From NCBI RefSeq assembly GCF_020400655.1, contig NZ_JAINRC010000029.1, positions 1 through 64,000 of the forward strand: 64,000 nt of DNA. The letters are read 5' to 3'. Below, one piece after another: positions 17,722 to 25,923 of the stretch (position 1 is its first letter; every line of letters begins with the position of its first letter). This DNA comes from Streptomyces spinosus (GTDB lineage: Bacteria; Actinomycetota; Actinomycetes; Streptomycetales; Streptomycetaceae). Under the pieces are notes generated by a model. It ran no database searches. It was not told the origin of the DNA and was given only the letters and a program-made list of their open reading frames with translations. A program made the translations under genes and the position numbers.

Positions 17722-18825
17722 TCACCCGGTGATGTAGCTGTGAAACGAGCCGTCCCTCATCACCACACGGACCATCCGCCACCGCAGCCGCCGTTCCGCG
17801 CGGCCTGACGCTCCACCGGTCCTGTCCGGTATGGCGGGGGCCCGCAGATCTCTTCGTGAGCGGTCCTCGATGTCAAGGAAGACCTGGTCCGCCTCGGGTA
17901 CACGCCGGCTCAAGGAGCTCTTGATGCGACTGGCCACTTCCTCCACCCGTTCGCTGTCCAGGCCCGGCGTGAGATCGATCCGGGCGGCGACGAGCGTGGA
18001 ATCGGTACCCATCTGCATCGTGAACAGCTCGCTCACGGCATCGATCTCCGGCTGAGCGCGGAGGAACGAGCGGATTCGATCCCTCAGTTCCGGGGACGCC
18101 GCCTCGCCGATCAAATGCTCCCGTGCGTCACGGCCCAAGCGGTAAGCGACGTAGATGAGCAGAGCCCCGATCGAGAGCGACGCAGCCGCCTCCCAGGCCA
18201 CGTATCCGGTCACCATGTGCAAACCCATGCCGAGGAGGGCGAGTGACACGCCGAGTACGGCGGCACCGTCCTCGGCGACGACCGTGCGCAGAGCTGGATC
18301 GCGCAGCCCCTTCCCGCTGTGCCGACGTACTTGGAGCAGAGCGCGTAGGAGAGAGGCGCCCTCCGCGCACAGCGCGACACCGAGCACGGTCAGCCCGGTT
18401 ACGTACCCGTTGAAAGTCTCGTCGGCTCCGTCTTCCAGGGCGCGTACGCCCTGGAAGACGGAGAAGCAGTGGCCTGTGACGAAGATGCCGACGGCGGCGA
18501 GGAGGGACCAGAGGAAACGTTCCTTGCCGTAGCCGAAGGGGTGGCAGCGGTCTGCGGGGCGGCGGCTGCGGCGCAGCGCGGCCAGCAGGAAAACCTCGTT
18601 GAAACTGTCGGCCAGGGAGTGGGCCGCTTCGGACAGCAGCGCGGGGGAGTGTGCGAACAGGCCGCCGATCACCTTGGCAGTCGCGATAAGCACGTTCGCC
18701 ACCAGCGCGACGACGAGTGTGACCCGTGTCCGGTGATCACCGGTTCGCCGGGAGCCCGCGTCGTCCCGCGGGGTTGGTCTGGGGTCAGGAGAGCGGCCCC
18801 CGGGTTCGGACGATGAGGAGTTCAC
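17722..18825 (-). CDS. CDF-family cation efflux transporter
   Basis: A 367-residue cation diffusion facilitator. Membrane domain at residues about 35-240 with the metal-site motifs HSPALLSEAAHSLADSFNEVFLL (about 58-80) and later VAEDGAAVLGVSLALLG, followed by a cytoplasmic ferredoxin-like domain (about 240-320). CDF proteins export divalent metals such as Zn, Mn, Fe or Co in exchange for protons. The GTG start lies within the stop of the upstream thioredoxin-propeller gene (GTGA) and has a strong GAAGGAGCAGAC site, so the two are translationally coupled. Confidence 0.85.
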   Translation of the reverse strand: MNSSSSEPGGRSPDPRPTPRDDAGSRRTGDHRTRVTLVVALVANVLIATAKVIGGLFAHSPALLSEAAHSLADSFNEVFLLAALRRSRRPADRCHPFGYGKERFLWSLLAAVGIFVTGHCFSVFQGVRALEDGADETFNGYVTGLTVLGVALCAEGASLLRALLQVRRHSGKGLRDPALRTVVAEDGAAVLGVSLALLGMGLHMVTGYVAWEAAASLSIGALLIYVAYRLGRDAREHLIGEAASPELRDRIRSFLRAQPEIDAVSELFTMQMGTDSTLVAARIDLTPGLDSERVEEVASRIKSSLSRRVPEADQVFLDIEDRSRRDLRAPAIPDRTGGASGRAERRLRWRMVRVVMRDGSFHSYITG

Positions 18826-20231
18826 GTCTGCTCCTTCAGAAGATCGGCCACGGCCTGCTCCAGCTCGGCCGGGGTCACCGCGCCGACAGCCCGCACGATC
18901 CCGCGCGCGTCCACGAGTACGTTCGTAGGGACGCCCGTGATACCGAGAGCGGCGGCGTAGTCGCCGCTCTCGTCGAGCAGGACCGGTCCCGCCACGTTCC
19001 ACACGTCGGCGAAAGCGAGCGCTTCGTCGCGAGCGTGGTGCGTTTCCCACACGTTGATATGGATGAATTCCAGCCCGGACCGGGCGGTACGGCGGCGCAG
19101 GTCCTTGATGACCGGAGCCTCCGCATTGCAGGGGCCTCACCAGCTCGCGAAAAAGTCGATCACGTACCTCTTCTCCGCCCACTCCCTCGTCGTACGGATC
19201 TCACCCGTGCGGGCATCCGGCAGAGCGAACTGGGGGATCGGCCTGCCTACAGCCGGATGGGTCGGCGGCTTCGCCGCACCGGGCAGCCACGGCGCGTCCA
19301 CCATGGTCAGCGTGCCGCTTCCGGCGTTGGAAACCAGCAGGCGCCCCGAGGCGGCGTCGATCCCGCAGTCACCGGGACCGTTGCCGACGGTGATGCGGTG
19401 GGTTTCCGACCCTGTGGCGGTGTCGACGACACTGACGGTCCCCGCTCCTCTGTTGCAGACGTACAACCGGCTGCCGTCCGGTGTCACGCACATGCCCACC
19501 GGTGCTCGTTCGACCCGGATCTCACCCAGCGGGCGCGCTGTCGCGAGCGACAGCCGCAGCACTGTGCCGTGCAGGGAGCCGGCCACGTACAGCTGGTCGG
19601 CCCGGGGATCGGCGATCGTCTTGCACGGTCCTTCGCCGACAGTGATCCGACCGAGGGGACGCAGGGTCTCCGTGTCGAAAACCGTCAGCGAGCCGGCCAT
19701 GAAGTTCGCGCAGTATCCGTGTCCCCGCTCACTGTCCACGGCGATGCTCCCCGCTCCGAGCTCGGCGGGAATGGTGCCGATGACCTCCAGACGGTCGGCG
19801 TCGATGGCGGTGATCGTGCCGGCCGCGGTGTTGCCGCAGAAGATCCGCCGTCGTTCCGGATCGTGTCCCAGGCCGGCCGGGTAGGCGCCCTGCCCGATGT
19901 GGAGCTGTACGACACGCGCGGCGCTGTCGGCGTTGAGGACCGTCACGGTGTCCGAGCGGGCGTCGGCTGTGAACAGGCGTCCGCTCGGCAGATCCAGGAC
20001 GATGGGAATCGGCTCTTTGCCCGCCTCGGCACGCCATACCGGAGCGAACTGGTCGAGATCCACACTGACGACCGCGTTGTCACGGGAGCACGCCACGTAA
20101 GCCCGGCGAGCCGTACTGTCCACCGCCACGGCTTCTGGGCCGGCGCCGAGCCGGGGCGCTGCCACCACTCGGTGTGCGCACTCCACTCGGCACGCCGGGC
20201 CGCTGCGCCGAGGAGGCGGGTCGCCAGTCAC
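18822..20231 (-). CDS. Beta-propeller/thioredoxin-like protein with in-frame UGA at the redox Cys
   Basis: Read through one internal TGA (19137-19139) this is a 469-residue protein. Residues about 25-320 are YVTN/YncE-like beta-propeller repeats (for example RLYVCNRGAGTVSVVDTATG). Residues about 330-469 are a TlpA/redoxin domain: YVIDFFASW, then UGA, then GPCNAEAPVIKDLRR, LEFIHINVW and GITGVPTNVLVDARG. The usual motif is WCGPC, so the UGA (codon 365) replaces exactly the first active-site cysteine while the frame continues intact to 18822. Either it encodes selenocysteine (UGPC) or is a single TGC-to-TGA change; sequence on both sides is well preserved. GTG start at 20231 follows ACAGGAACT. 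Coupled to the CDF gene by GTGA. No signal peptide seen. Confidence 0.75.
19113..19123 (-). promoter_or_regulatory. Possible SECIS-like hairpin after UGA
   Basis: Starting 14 nt after the UGA codon the mRNA reads CGGA-GGC-UCCG, a 4-bp stem with a G-first loop. The loop begins 17 nt after the UGA, inside the spacing expected for bacterial SECIS elements. The stem is short and could occur by chance in such GC-rich DNA. Confidence 0.25.
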
Positions 20232-20313
20232 AGTTCCTGTGTTTACGGGGAACCGGGGGGCAAAACGTTCGGAGCGTATGTCACGACGGTCGTGGTGGTG
20301 CGCCGTCGGATGC

Positions 20314-21678
20314 TCATCGTGAGAGGGCCCGCTGATCCGCGACCGCGATGGCCAGTTGCCCGGCGGCCGAGGGATGCAGCGGGGCGCGGTCCGTTGGTCC
20401 CTGCACATACGGCTGGGCGCTGCACAGCTCGTGACCTGTGAAGTCCGGTCGTACCGCCGTGAAGCCCCGGCTCGTGGCTCCCTCCCGCAGCACATCGTTC
20501 AGGACGGACAGGCGGGCGCGCAGTACTCGGACCTTTGCCACCGTCAGGCCCTCACCTCGCAGGCAGCTCACATCGCTGCCGAAGGGGTCGTAGTACTCGT
20601 TCACCACAACCTTGGGGTGCTGCGGCATACCTGCCAGATGGTGAAGGAGACTGCGGTAGTCAAGGGCGAAACGGCTGAGCCGGTTCTGGAAGAACGCGGT
20701 GGAGGCCTTGTCGTCACACGAGGGCGCTTTCGCGCAGAGCTGCACCAGATCCGCCCAACCCACGTCGTTGGCGCCCACGCTCACGATCACGACGCCTGCC
20801 CGTGTCGCCCGCTGAGCCTCGGCGAACTGTGGCGGTGCCACTTGGTCGCCGAGGATCTGTACTCCGAGAATGCCGTCGTGAACGGTGGCCCCGGCACAGC
20901 CGAGATTCAGCACTTTCCTGTCGTTGGTTCTCGCGAGAACGCCGGCATACGAGTCCGCGCTGCGCCGACAGGCCCTGTCCAGGGCGTCCGGGTCGACGAG
21001 AGGACGGTTGCCGGTACCCGCAGCGGTCGAGTCACCGAGCACCACAGCGGTGACATCGGTCAGATCGGGGCCCTCGGTCCTCGGCACGTTCGCTGCCGTG
21101 CTCCGGCCGACCAGGTCCGCCAGGGAGTGCACGTGCCGAAGGGCGTCGGGTGTCTGCGACGCCAGGAGGTAGAAGCCGGTGGCATTGGCGACCGCCACCA
21201 CGGCAACACCGCAGAACAGGATTCCCAGAGTGCGCCGACGCGGGAATCGGCGAAGCCCCGCCCAGGCCAGCAGGGCGACGGCCATTATGCCGGCGGCCAC
21301 CGCCGTTTCCTGCACCCCGTAGAGGACCCAGCCCGATGCGAGACTGTGCCCTGCTGTGATTTCCAGCTGTTCATGGTTGCCGGACCGGACCAATTGGGCG
21401 ACCTGGCTGCTCTCGGTGATGTGCGTCAGCTTCAACAGCGGACGGATGGGGCCGGAGAAGGTGGCTTCTGTGGGCAGGGTCTGGCCGAACAACTGGAGAT
21501 CGCCGGGGCCGGACATACGCCAGTCGGGTGGTGCCGCCCCCACCTTCACGGTCTGGCCGGCTACTGTCACCGTTCGAAGCGGGGTGAGGCGGACCGCCAG
21601 CCATATGGCAGCGGCGGCCAGTACCGCGAGCCAGAGAGCGCAGAGAGCCCAGGAGCCTGCCCGGACCCAGCGGCGCAT
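20314..21678 (-). CDS. Membrane-anchored SGNH/GDSL hydrolase
   Basis: A 454-residue protein. N-terminal hydrophobic segment (ALWLAVLAAAAIWLAV) plus two further membrane segments (about 130-150 and 155-180), then an extracellular SGNH hydrolase domain: block I VVLGDSTAAGTG with the nucleophile Ser, block III VSVGANDVGWADL, and the His block DRAPLHPSAAGQ at the C-terminus. Such enzymes are esterases or deacylases acting on cell-surface polymers or lipids. Start at 21678 was preferred because of the CGGAG site upstream. It lies 82 bp before the propeller/thioredoxin gene and may share its transcript. Confidence 0.85.
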   Translation of the reverse strand: MRRWVRAGSWALCALWLAVLAAAAIWLAVRLTPLRTVTVAGQTVKVGAAPPDWRMSGPGDLQLFGQTLPTEATFSGPIRPLLKLTHITESSQVAQLVRSGNHEQLEITAGHSLASGWVLYGVQETAVAAGIMAVALLAWAGLRRFPRRRTLGILFCGVAVVAVANATGFYLLASQTPDALRHVHSLADLVGRSTAANVPRTEGPDLTDVTAVVLGDSTAAGTGNRPLVDPDALDRACRRSADSYAGVLARTNDRKVLNLGCAGATVHDGILGVQILGDQVAPPQFAEAQRATRAGVVIVSVGANDVGWADLVQLCAKAPSCDDKASTAFFQNRLSRFALDYRSLLHHLAGMPQHPKVVVNEYYDPFGSDVSCLRGEGLTVAKVRVLRARLSVLNDVLREGATSRGFTAVRPDFTGHELCSAQPYVQGPTDRAPLHPSAAGQLAIAVADQRALSR

Positions 21679-21880
21679 GCAGGGCCGCTCCGAAATCGAT
21701 CTCACCCGTCCGGGCACCTGTTCACCTTCCACCATTTCGGTGCTGCTCGGGATCGGACGACCGGACGAAGACGGTCCAGCGGTCGCACCGTCCGGCAGGG
21801 GAGTCCCCCACGGCGAGGATAAGTAGCCCGGGAGCAACGGACGTTTCAGGCGGCGGCGTGAGGTGACTACCCACGGCCCA

Positions 21881-21907
21881 GAGAGGCCGGTATGCCTTCG
21901 GCCTCTC
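21881..21907 (+). promoter_or_regulatory. 5' leader hairpin of satP
   Basis: GAGAGGCCG (21881-21889) and CGGCCTCTC (21899-21907) form a perfect 9-bp stem with a 9-nt loop, ending 19 nt before the acetate-transporter ATG and just upstream of its GAAGGAG site. It may stabilise the mRNA, act as an attenuator or be an operator. Confidence 0.45.
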
Positions 21908-21926
21908 GCGTTTCGAAGGAGTCCTC

Positions 21927-22679
21927 ATGTCCTCGCAAGCTCAGCCGCCGCCTGTACCCGGCCCCGTGGAAGACCCCGACAGCTACGAGGCATGGCAGGC
22001 GCGAAGCAGGCTGGTCCTCACCCCAGTGGCGGCACCGTCGATCCTGGGGCTGTTCGGCCTCGCCGCGGCGACCTTCACCGTTTCCTCGAACCTCGCGGAG
22101 TGGTGGGGCAACCCTCTCACCTCGCCTGTTGTCCTCGCACCGTTCGCGATCTTTCTTGGCGGCGTCGCCCAGCTGCTGGCCGGGATGTGGGCCTATCGCG
22201 CCCGTGACTCCCTGGCCACGGCCATGCACGGAATCTGGGGAGCTTTCTGGCTGGCCTGGGGTCTGATGACGCTGCTGACCGCCTCCGGCGCGCTGTCACC
22301 GTTCCTCATCACCAGCCAGGCGATGGGGTTCTGGTGGATCGCACTCGGGCTGATCACCCTGTTCGGAGCCGCGGGTGCACTGGCCCAGAACATGGGCCTC
22401 TTCCTCACGTTCATCCTGCTCACCGCCGGATCCGGCCTGCTGGCCGCGGCCCAGATCGGTGCCTTTCACAGCGTCCGCCTAGCCGCTGGATGGGTGCTGG
22501 TGGCGTCGAGCGCGGCTGCCTTCTACACCGCCGGCGCACTGCTCCTGGAGCAGTCCTTCGGTGGGCGGGTCATCCTTCCTCTCGGAAGGTGGAGCCTGAG
22601 TGGCAACGTTCCCGGACACCGGGTGGTGCACGACATCGCCTACAGCGCGGGGATGCCGGGCGCGCGCACTGGTCAGTGA
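21927..22679 (+). CDS. satP: Acetate/succinate transporter (GPR1/FUN34/YaaH)
   Basis: A 250-residue protein with six membrane segments, the pattern of SatP/YaaH acetate channels. It begins with a Pro-rich cytoplasmic leader and then APSILGLFGLAAATFTVSSNLAEWWG. The region carries the family's small-residue-rich helices (AFWLAWGLMTLLTASGA, GLFLTFILLTAGSGLLAAAQIGA). It has a strong GAAGGAGTCCTC ribosome site. Placed near pyruvate oxidase 1, whose product would be acetate, it could import or export acetate. Confidence 0.85.
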   Translation: MSSQAQPPPVPGPVEDPDSYEAWQARSRLVLTPVAAPSILGLFGLAAATFTVSSNLAEWWGNPLTSPVVLAPFAIFLGGVAQLLAGMWAYRARDSLATAMHGIWGAFWLAWGLMTLLTASGALSPFLITSQAMGFWWIALGLITLFGAAGALAQNMGLFLTFILLTAGSGLLAAAQIGAFHSVRLAAGWVLVASSAAAFYTAGALLLEQSFGGRVILPLGRWSLSGNVPGHRVVHDIAYSAGMPGARTGQ

Positions 22680-23059
22680 TCATTCATCGGTGCCGGGAAG
22701 TCCGGTCGGCGTCCGGTGACCACGTCCCGCTACCGCGTGCGGCGCCAGTGCCGGGCCGCCGTGGCCGCGGCCGTCGACTTGGCGGTCGTGACGTCGTCCC
22801 GCCCCCACGGGGACGGGCGGGACGGCGTCCCGCCGGATGAGGACGGCCGCCTTAGCGGGTGCCTGCCGGCTCGGAGGGCGGCGCACTGCTGATGACACGG
22901 TGGCGGCCAGCCGGGCTGTGTCCCAGCAGCTTTTCTCTGCGAGGCCGCCCTGCTGTTCGGGGTCGGTCGGTCTGTGTGCTCTACGGCATGTTGCAGCGCG
23001 CGAAGGCCTCGTGGCAGAGCGGTATGGGCAACTGACCCATCGCGCACCAGAGTGCCGGA
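22680..23059. other. Intergenic region, no supported gene
   Basis: About 380 bp between the end of satP and the end of the sigma gene (convergent). Open frames here look like random GC-rich translation. No terminator with a clear T tract was found. Confidence 0.4.
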
Positions 23060-23977
23060 TCAGTCGCACAGCAGGTTGCGGCGAAGGAAATCGCAGGACT
23101 TCTCCAGCAGCCGCGACACCTGCATCTGGGAAATGCCCACCACGGCCGCGACTTGTCGCTGACTCATGGAATCGAGGAAGTACAGGGCGAGTATCCTCCG
23201 CTCCCTGACCGGCAATTCCGGCAGGAGCGACTTGAGCGCGATTCGGTCGACCACTCGGTCCAGCATGGGGTCCTCGTCACCCACGGCGTCCGCCAGGGAA
23301 GGCGCATCCTCTTCTCTGCGCCGCGTGTCCATGGACAGCGGGTTGCGGGACTGATCGGCACGGAGGGCCAGCCGTACCTCGGCCTCCTCGATGCCCGTCA
23401 GGCGGTGCAGGTCCGGCACGCTGCCGCCATTGCTGTGCCCCGCCCGTGTCATTTCCTCCTGGGCCCGGCGCACCCGCCGGTGCTTCTCCTGGATGCTGCG
23501 GGGCACGTGCGCGTCCCAGGTGCAGTCACGAAGATATCGCTTCAGTTCGCCATCGATGGTCGGTACGGCGTAGGAGAGAAACGGGCGGCCGTATCGGGGA
23601 TCAAAACGATTGACCGCTTTGACCAGCCCCACACAGGCCACTTGGTAGAGATCCTCGCGACTGTCGATCGGAGCACCGTACCGTCGGGCGAGGCGTCGAG
23701 CTACCGGGAGGAAGGCACGTACCGCCCTCTCGCGCAACGCCTCTCGTTCCTGCCCGGGTGGGCAGGCCGCCATCCGGTGCAGCAACTCCTCGTTCTCGTC
23801 CGACGGTGCCCGGTCGGCCCGCCTGCCGGTAGTGTCACGCGGCGGGGCCGGCGGATCGTCCACCCGAGGAACTTTTGTCAGAGGCATGATGGCACGCCCA
23901 CCTTCCTGCGGAGGGTGCCGATGGGTGCCCGAATGGGCCCCGCCAGGGCAGCCAGGTCTTTCCGGCTGCGACGTCAT
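23060..23977 (-). CDS. SigB/SigF-type RNA polymerase sigma factor
   Basis: A 305-residue group 3 sigma factor. Region 2: FLPVARRLARRYGAPIDSREDLYQVA and FDPRYGRPFLSYAVPTIDGE; region 4: LPVRERRILALYFLDSMSQRQVAAVVG and ISQMQVSRLLEKSCDFLRRN, ending properly just after region 4 (unlike its three paralogs here). The start at 23977 has GAAGGGGCACTCGC upstream; a second ATG at 23887 is possible. The gene is divergent from pyruvate oxidase 1. A 15-bp element (TTTGCATAAGACAAA) lies 18 nt upstream and is shared with the sigma gene at 38910. Confidence 0.88.
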   Translation of the reverse strand: MTSQPERPGCPGGAHSGTHRHPPQEGGRAIMPLTKVPRVDDPPAPPRDTTGRRADRAPSDENEELLHRMAACPPGQEREALRERAVRAFLPVARRLARRYGAPIDSREDLYQVACVGLVKAVNRFDPRYGRPFLSYAVPTIDGELKRYLRDCTWDAHVPRSIQEKHRRVRRAQEEMTRAGHSNGGSVPDLHRLTGIEEAEVRLALRADQSRNPLSMDTRRREEDAPSLADAVGDEDPMLDRVVDRIALKSLLPELPVRERRILALYFLDSMSQRQVAAVVGISQMQVSRLLEKSCDFLRRNLLCD

Positions 23978-23994
23978 GCGAGTGCCCCTTCGTA

Positions 23995-24009
23995 TTTGTC
24001 TTATGCAAA
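23995..24009 (-). promoter_or_regulatory. 15-bp element upstream of sigma gene
   Basis: Minus-strand TTTGCATAAGACAAA in the divergent region between this sigma gene and pyruvate oxidase 1. It matches 14 of 15 bases of the element at 38841-38855 upstream of another sigma gene. It is one of the very few AT-rich patches in the window and is probably a promoter or operator. Confidence 0.55.
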
Positions 24010-24117
24010 TTTTGCTCTGTGATCGCCCTTCGAGGTGTCCCGTCGCAGGGTTTAGTCCTGGAGCCAAGAGGTGACTACCGTGCCGACTCTTCGGACCTCC
24101 GGCTCAGGAGAACCACC

Positions 24118-25923
24118 ATGACCCAAGTCGCCGACTACGTCCTCCATCGCCTCACCGAATGGGGCGTGAAACGGGTGTACGGCTATCCCGGGGACGGCAT
24201 CAACGGTCTGCTCGGCGCCTTCGACCGGGCTCAGGGCAACCCCGAATTCATCCAGACACGGCACGAGGAGATGGCCGCGTTCATGGCCTGCGCGCATGCG
24301 AAGTTCACCGGTGAGGTGGGCTGCTGCACGGCGACCTCGGGACCCGGCGCCGTACACCTGCTGAACGGGCTGTATGACGCCAAACTGGACCACCAGCCGG
24401 TTGTCGCCGTCATCGGCCAGCAGAAACGGCTTTCACTCGGTGCTCACTACCAGCAGGAGGTGGAGCTGGACCTGCTCTTCGCCGACGTTTCCGAGTTCTG
24501 TCAGATGGTCGTGCACCCAGGACAGGCCCGGCACGTCATCGACCGCGCCTTCAAGACGGCCCTGACCACGCGTGGTGTCGCGACGGTCATCATCCCGAGC
24601 GATGTGCAGGAGGAAGACGCCCAGCCCTCCCCGCCCAAGATGCACGGCTCGGTGTTCTCCAGCGTCGGCTGGAGCCGGCCCCGCGTCCTGCCTGACCCCG
24701 GGGAGCTGCGCAAGGCCGCCGACATCCTCAACGAGGGTTCGAAGGTCGCCATGCTGGTCGGGCAGGGAGCGGCCAAGGCACAGGAGGAGGTCGTAGAGGT
24801 CGCGGAGCTACTGGGCGCGGGCGTCGCGAAGGCGCTGCTCGGCAGGGAGGTCCTCCCCGACGACCTGCCGTTCGTGACAGGACCCATCGGTCTGCTCGGC
24901 AGCAAGGCCAGCGACAACATGATGCGGAACTGCGACACCCTCCTCATGGTCGGCAGCAGCTTCCCCTACTCCGAGTGGCTGCCGGACGAGGGTCAGGCGA
25001 AGGGCGTCGAGATCGACATCGACGGACGGATGATCGGTATCCGCTATCCGATGGACGCGCACCTGGTCGGCGATTCCAAGGAGACCCTCCGTGCGCTGAT
25101 CCCGCTCCTGCGGCGCAAGGAGGACCGGGGCTGGCGCGAGCAGATCGAGAAGGACGTCCGCGAATGGAACGACCTCTGCGATCGCTGGGCGGACCAGCAC
25201 TTCGAGGGCAAGATCAACCCTCAAGCCGTCGCGGCCGAGCTGTCGCCGCGGCTCCCCGACGGCTCCATCCTGACCGCGGATTCCGGCTCGGGTACGAACT
25301 GGTGGGCACGGCACCTGAAGCTGCGCCAGGGCATGCGGGCCTCGCTCTCCGGCACCCTGGCGACCATGGGCCCCGGCACCCCGTACGCGATCGCGGCCCG
25401 CTTCGCCTACCCGGACCGGCCGGTGATCGCCTTCGTCGGCGACGGCGCGTTCCAGATGAACGGCATGAACGAGATGATCACCATCAAGCGGTACCTGGAC
25501 CGCCTCTCGAATCCGGCGGCGCCATTCATTTTCTGTATCTTCAACAACCAGGACCTCAACCAGGTCACCTGGGAGCAACGGGCCATGGCCGGTGATCCGA
25601 AGTACCCGGGCTCGCAGGAGATCCCGGACGTGCCGTACGCGGCCTACGCCCAGCTGCTCGGCCTGAAAGGCATCGTCTGCGACGATCCGCAGAAGGTCGG
25701 CGCCGCCTGGGACGAGGCGCTTGCCTGCGACAAGCCGGTGGTGCTGGAGTTCAAGGTCGACAACGAGATCGCCCCGATCCCGCCGCACATCATGACGGCC
25801 CAGGGCAAGAAGGCGGCCAAGGCGGTACTGCACGACCCGGAGAGGGTCGGCATCGCCGCCAAGGGCGTACGGCAGAAGATCACCGAATTCGCCGAACACC
25901 TCCCGGGCCGGGGAAGCAAATGA
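24118..25923 (+). CDS. poxB: Thiamine-diphosphate pyruvate oxidase/dehydrogenase (quinone) 1
   Basis: A 601-residue thiamine-diphosphate enzyme of the PoxB type. The N-terminal pyrimidine-binding domain has GYPGDGINGLLGAFDRA and RHEEMAAFMACAHAKFTGEVG (catalytic Glu in HEEMAA); the central domain has LVGQGAAKAQEEV; the C-terminal domain carries the ThDP motif GDGAFQMNGMNE followed by the Asn pair FNNQDLNQ. It would convert pyruvate to acetate and CO2 with electrons to quinone, at the membrane face. AGGAG ribosome site. The stop overlaps the start of the following SDR gene. It is very similar to the paralog at 40231-42030. Confidence 0.87.
   Translation: MTQVADYVLHRLTEWGVKRVYGYPGDGINGLLGAFDRAQGNPEFIQTRHEEMAAFMACAHAKFTGEVGCCTATSGPGAVHLLNGLYDAKLDHQPVVAVIGQQKRLSLGAHYQQEVELDLLFADVSEFCQMVVHPGQARHVIDRAFKTALTTRGVATVIIPSDVQEEDAQPSPPKMHGSVFSSVGWSRPRVLPDPGELRKAADILNEGSKVAMLVGQGAAKAQEEVVEVAELLGAGVAKALLGREVLPDDLPFVTGPIGLLGSKASDNMMRNCDTLLMVGSSFPYSEWLPDEGQAKGVEIDIDGRMIGIRYPMDAHLVGDSKETLRALIPLLRRKEDRGWREQIEKDVREWNDLCDRWADQHFEGKINPQAVAAELSPRLPDGSILTADSGSGTNWWARHLKLRQGMRASLSGTLATMGPGTPYAIAARFAYPDRPVIAFVGDGAFQMNGMNEMITIKRYLDRLSNPAAPFIFCIFNNQDLNQVTWEQRAMAGDPKYPGSQEIPDVPYAAYAQLLGLKGIVCDDPQKVGAAWDEALACDKPVVLEFKVDNEIAPIPPHIMTAQGKKAAKAVLHDPERVGIAAKGVRQKITEFAEHLPGRGSK

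Noticed and set aside
18226..18237. TGCAAA-like sequence inside the CDF gene
   Set aside because: Inside a coding region and not palindromic, so not counted as one of the regulatory boxes.
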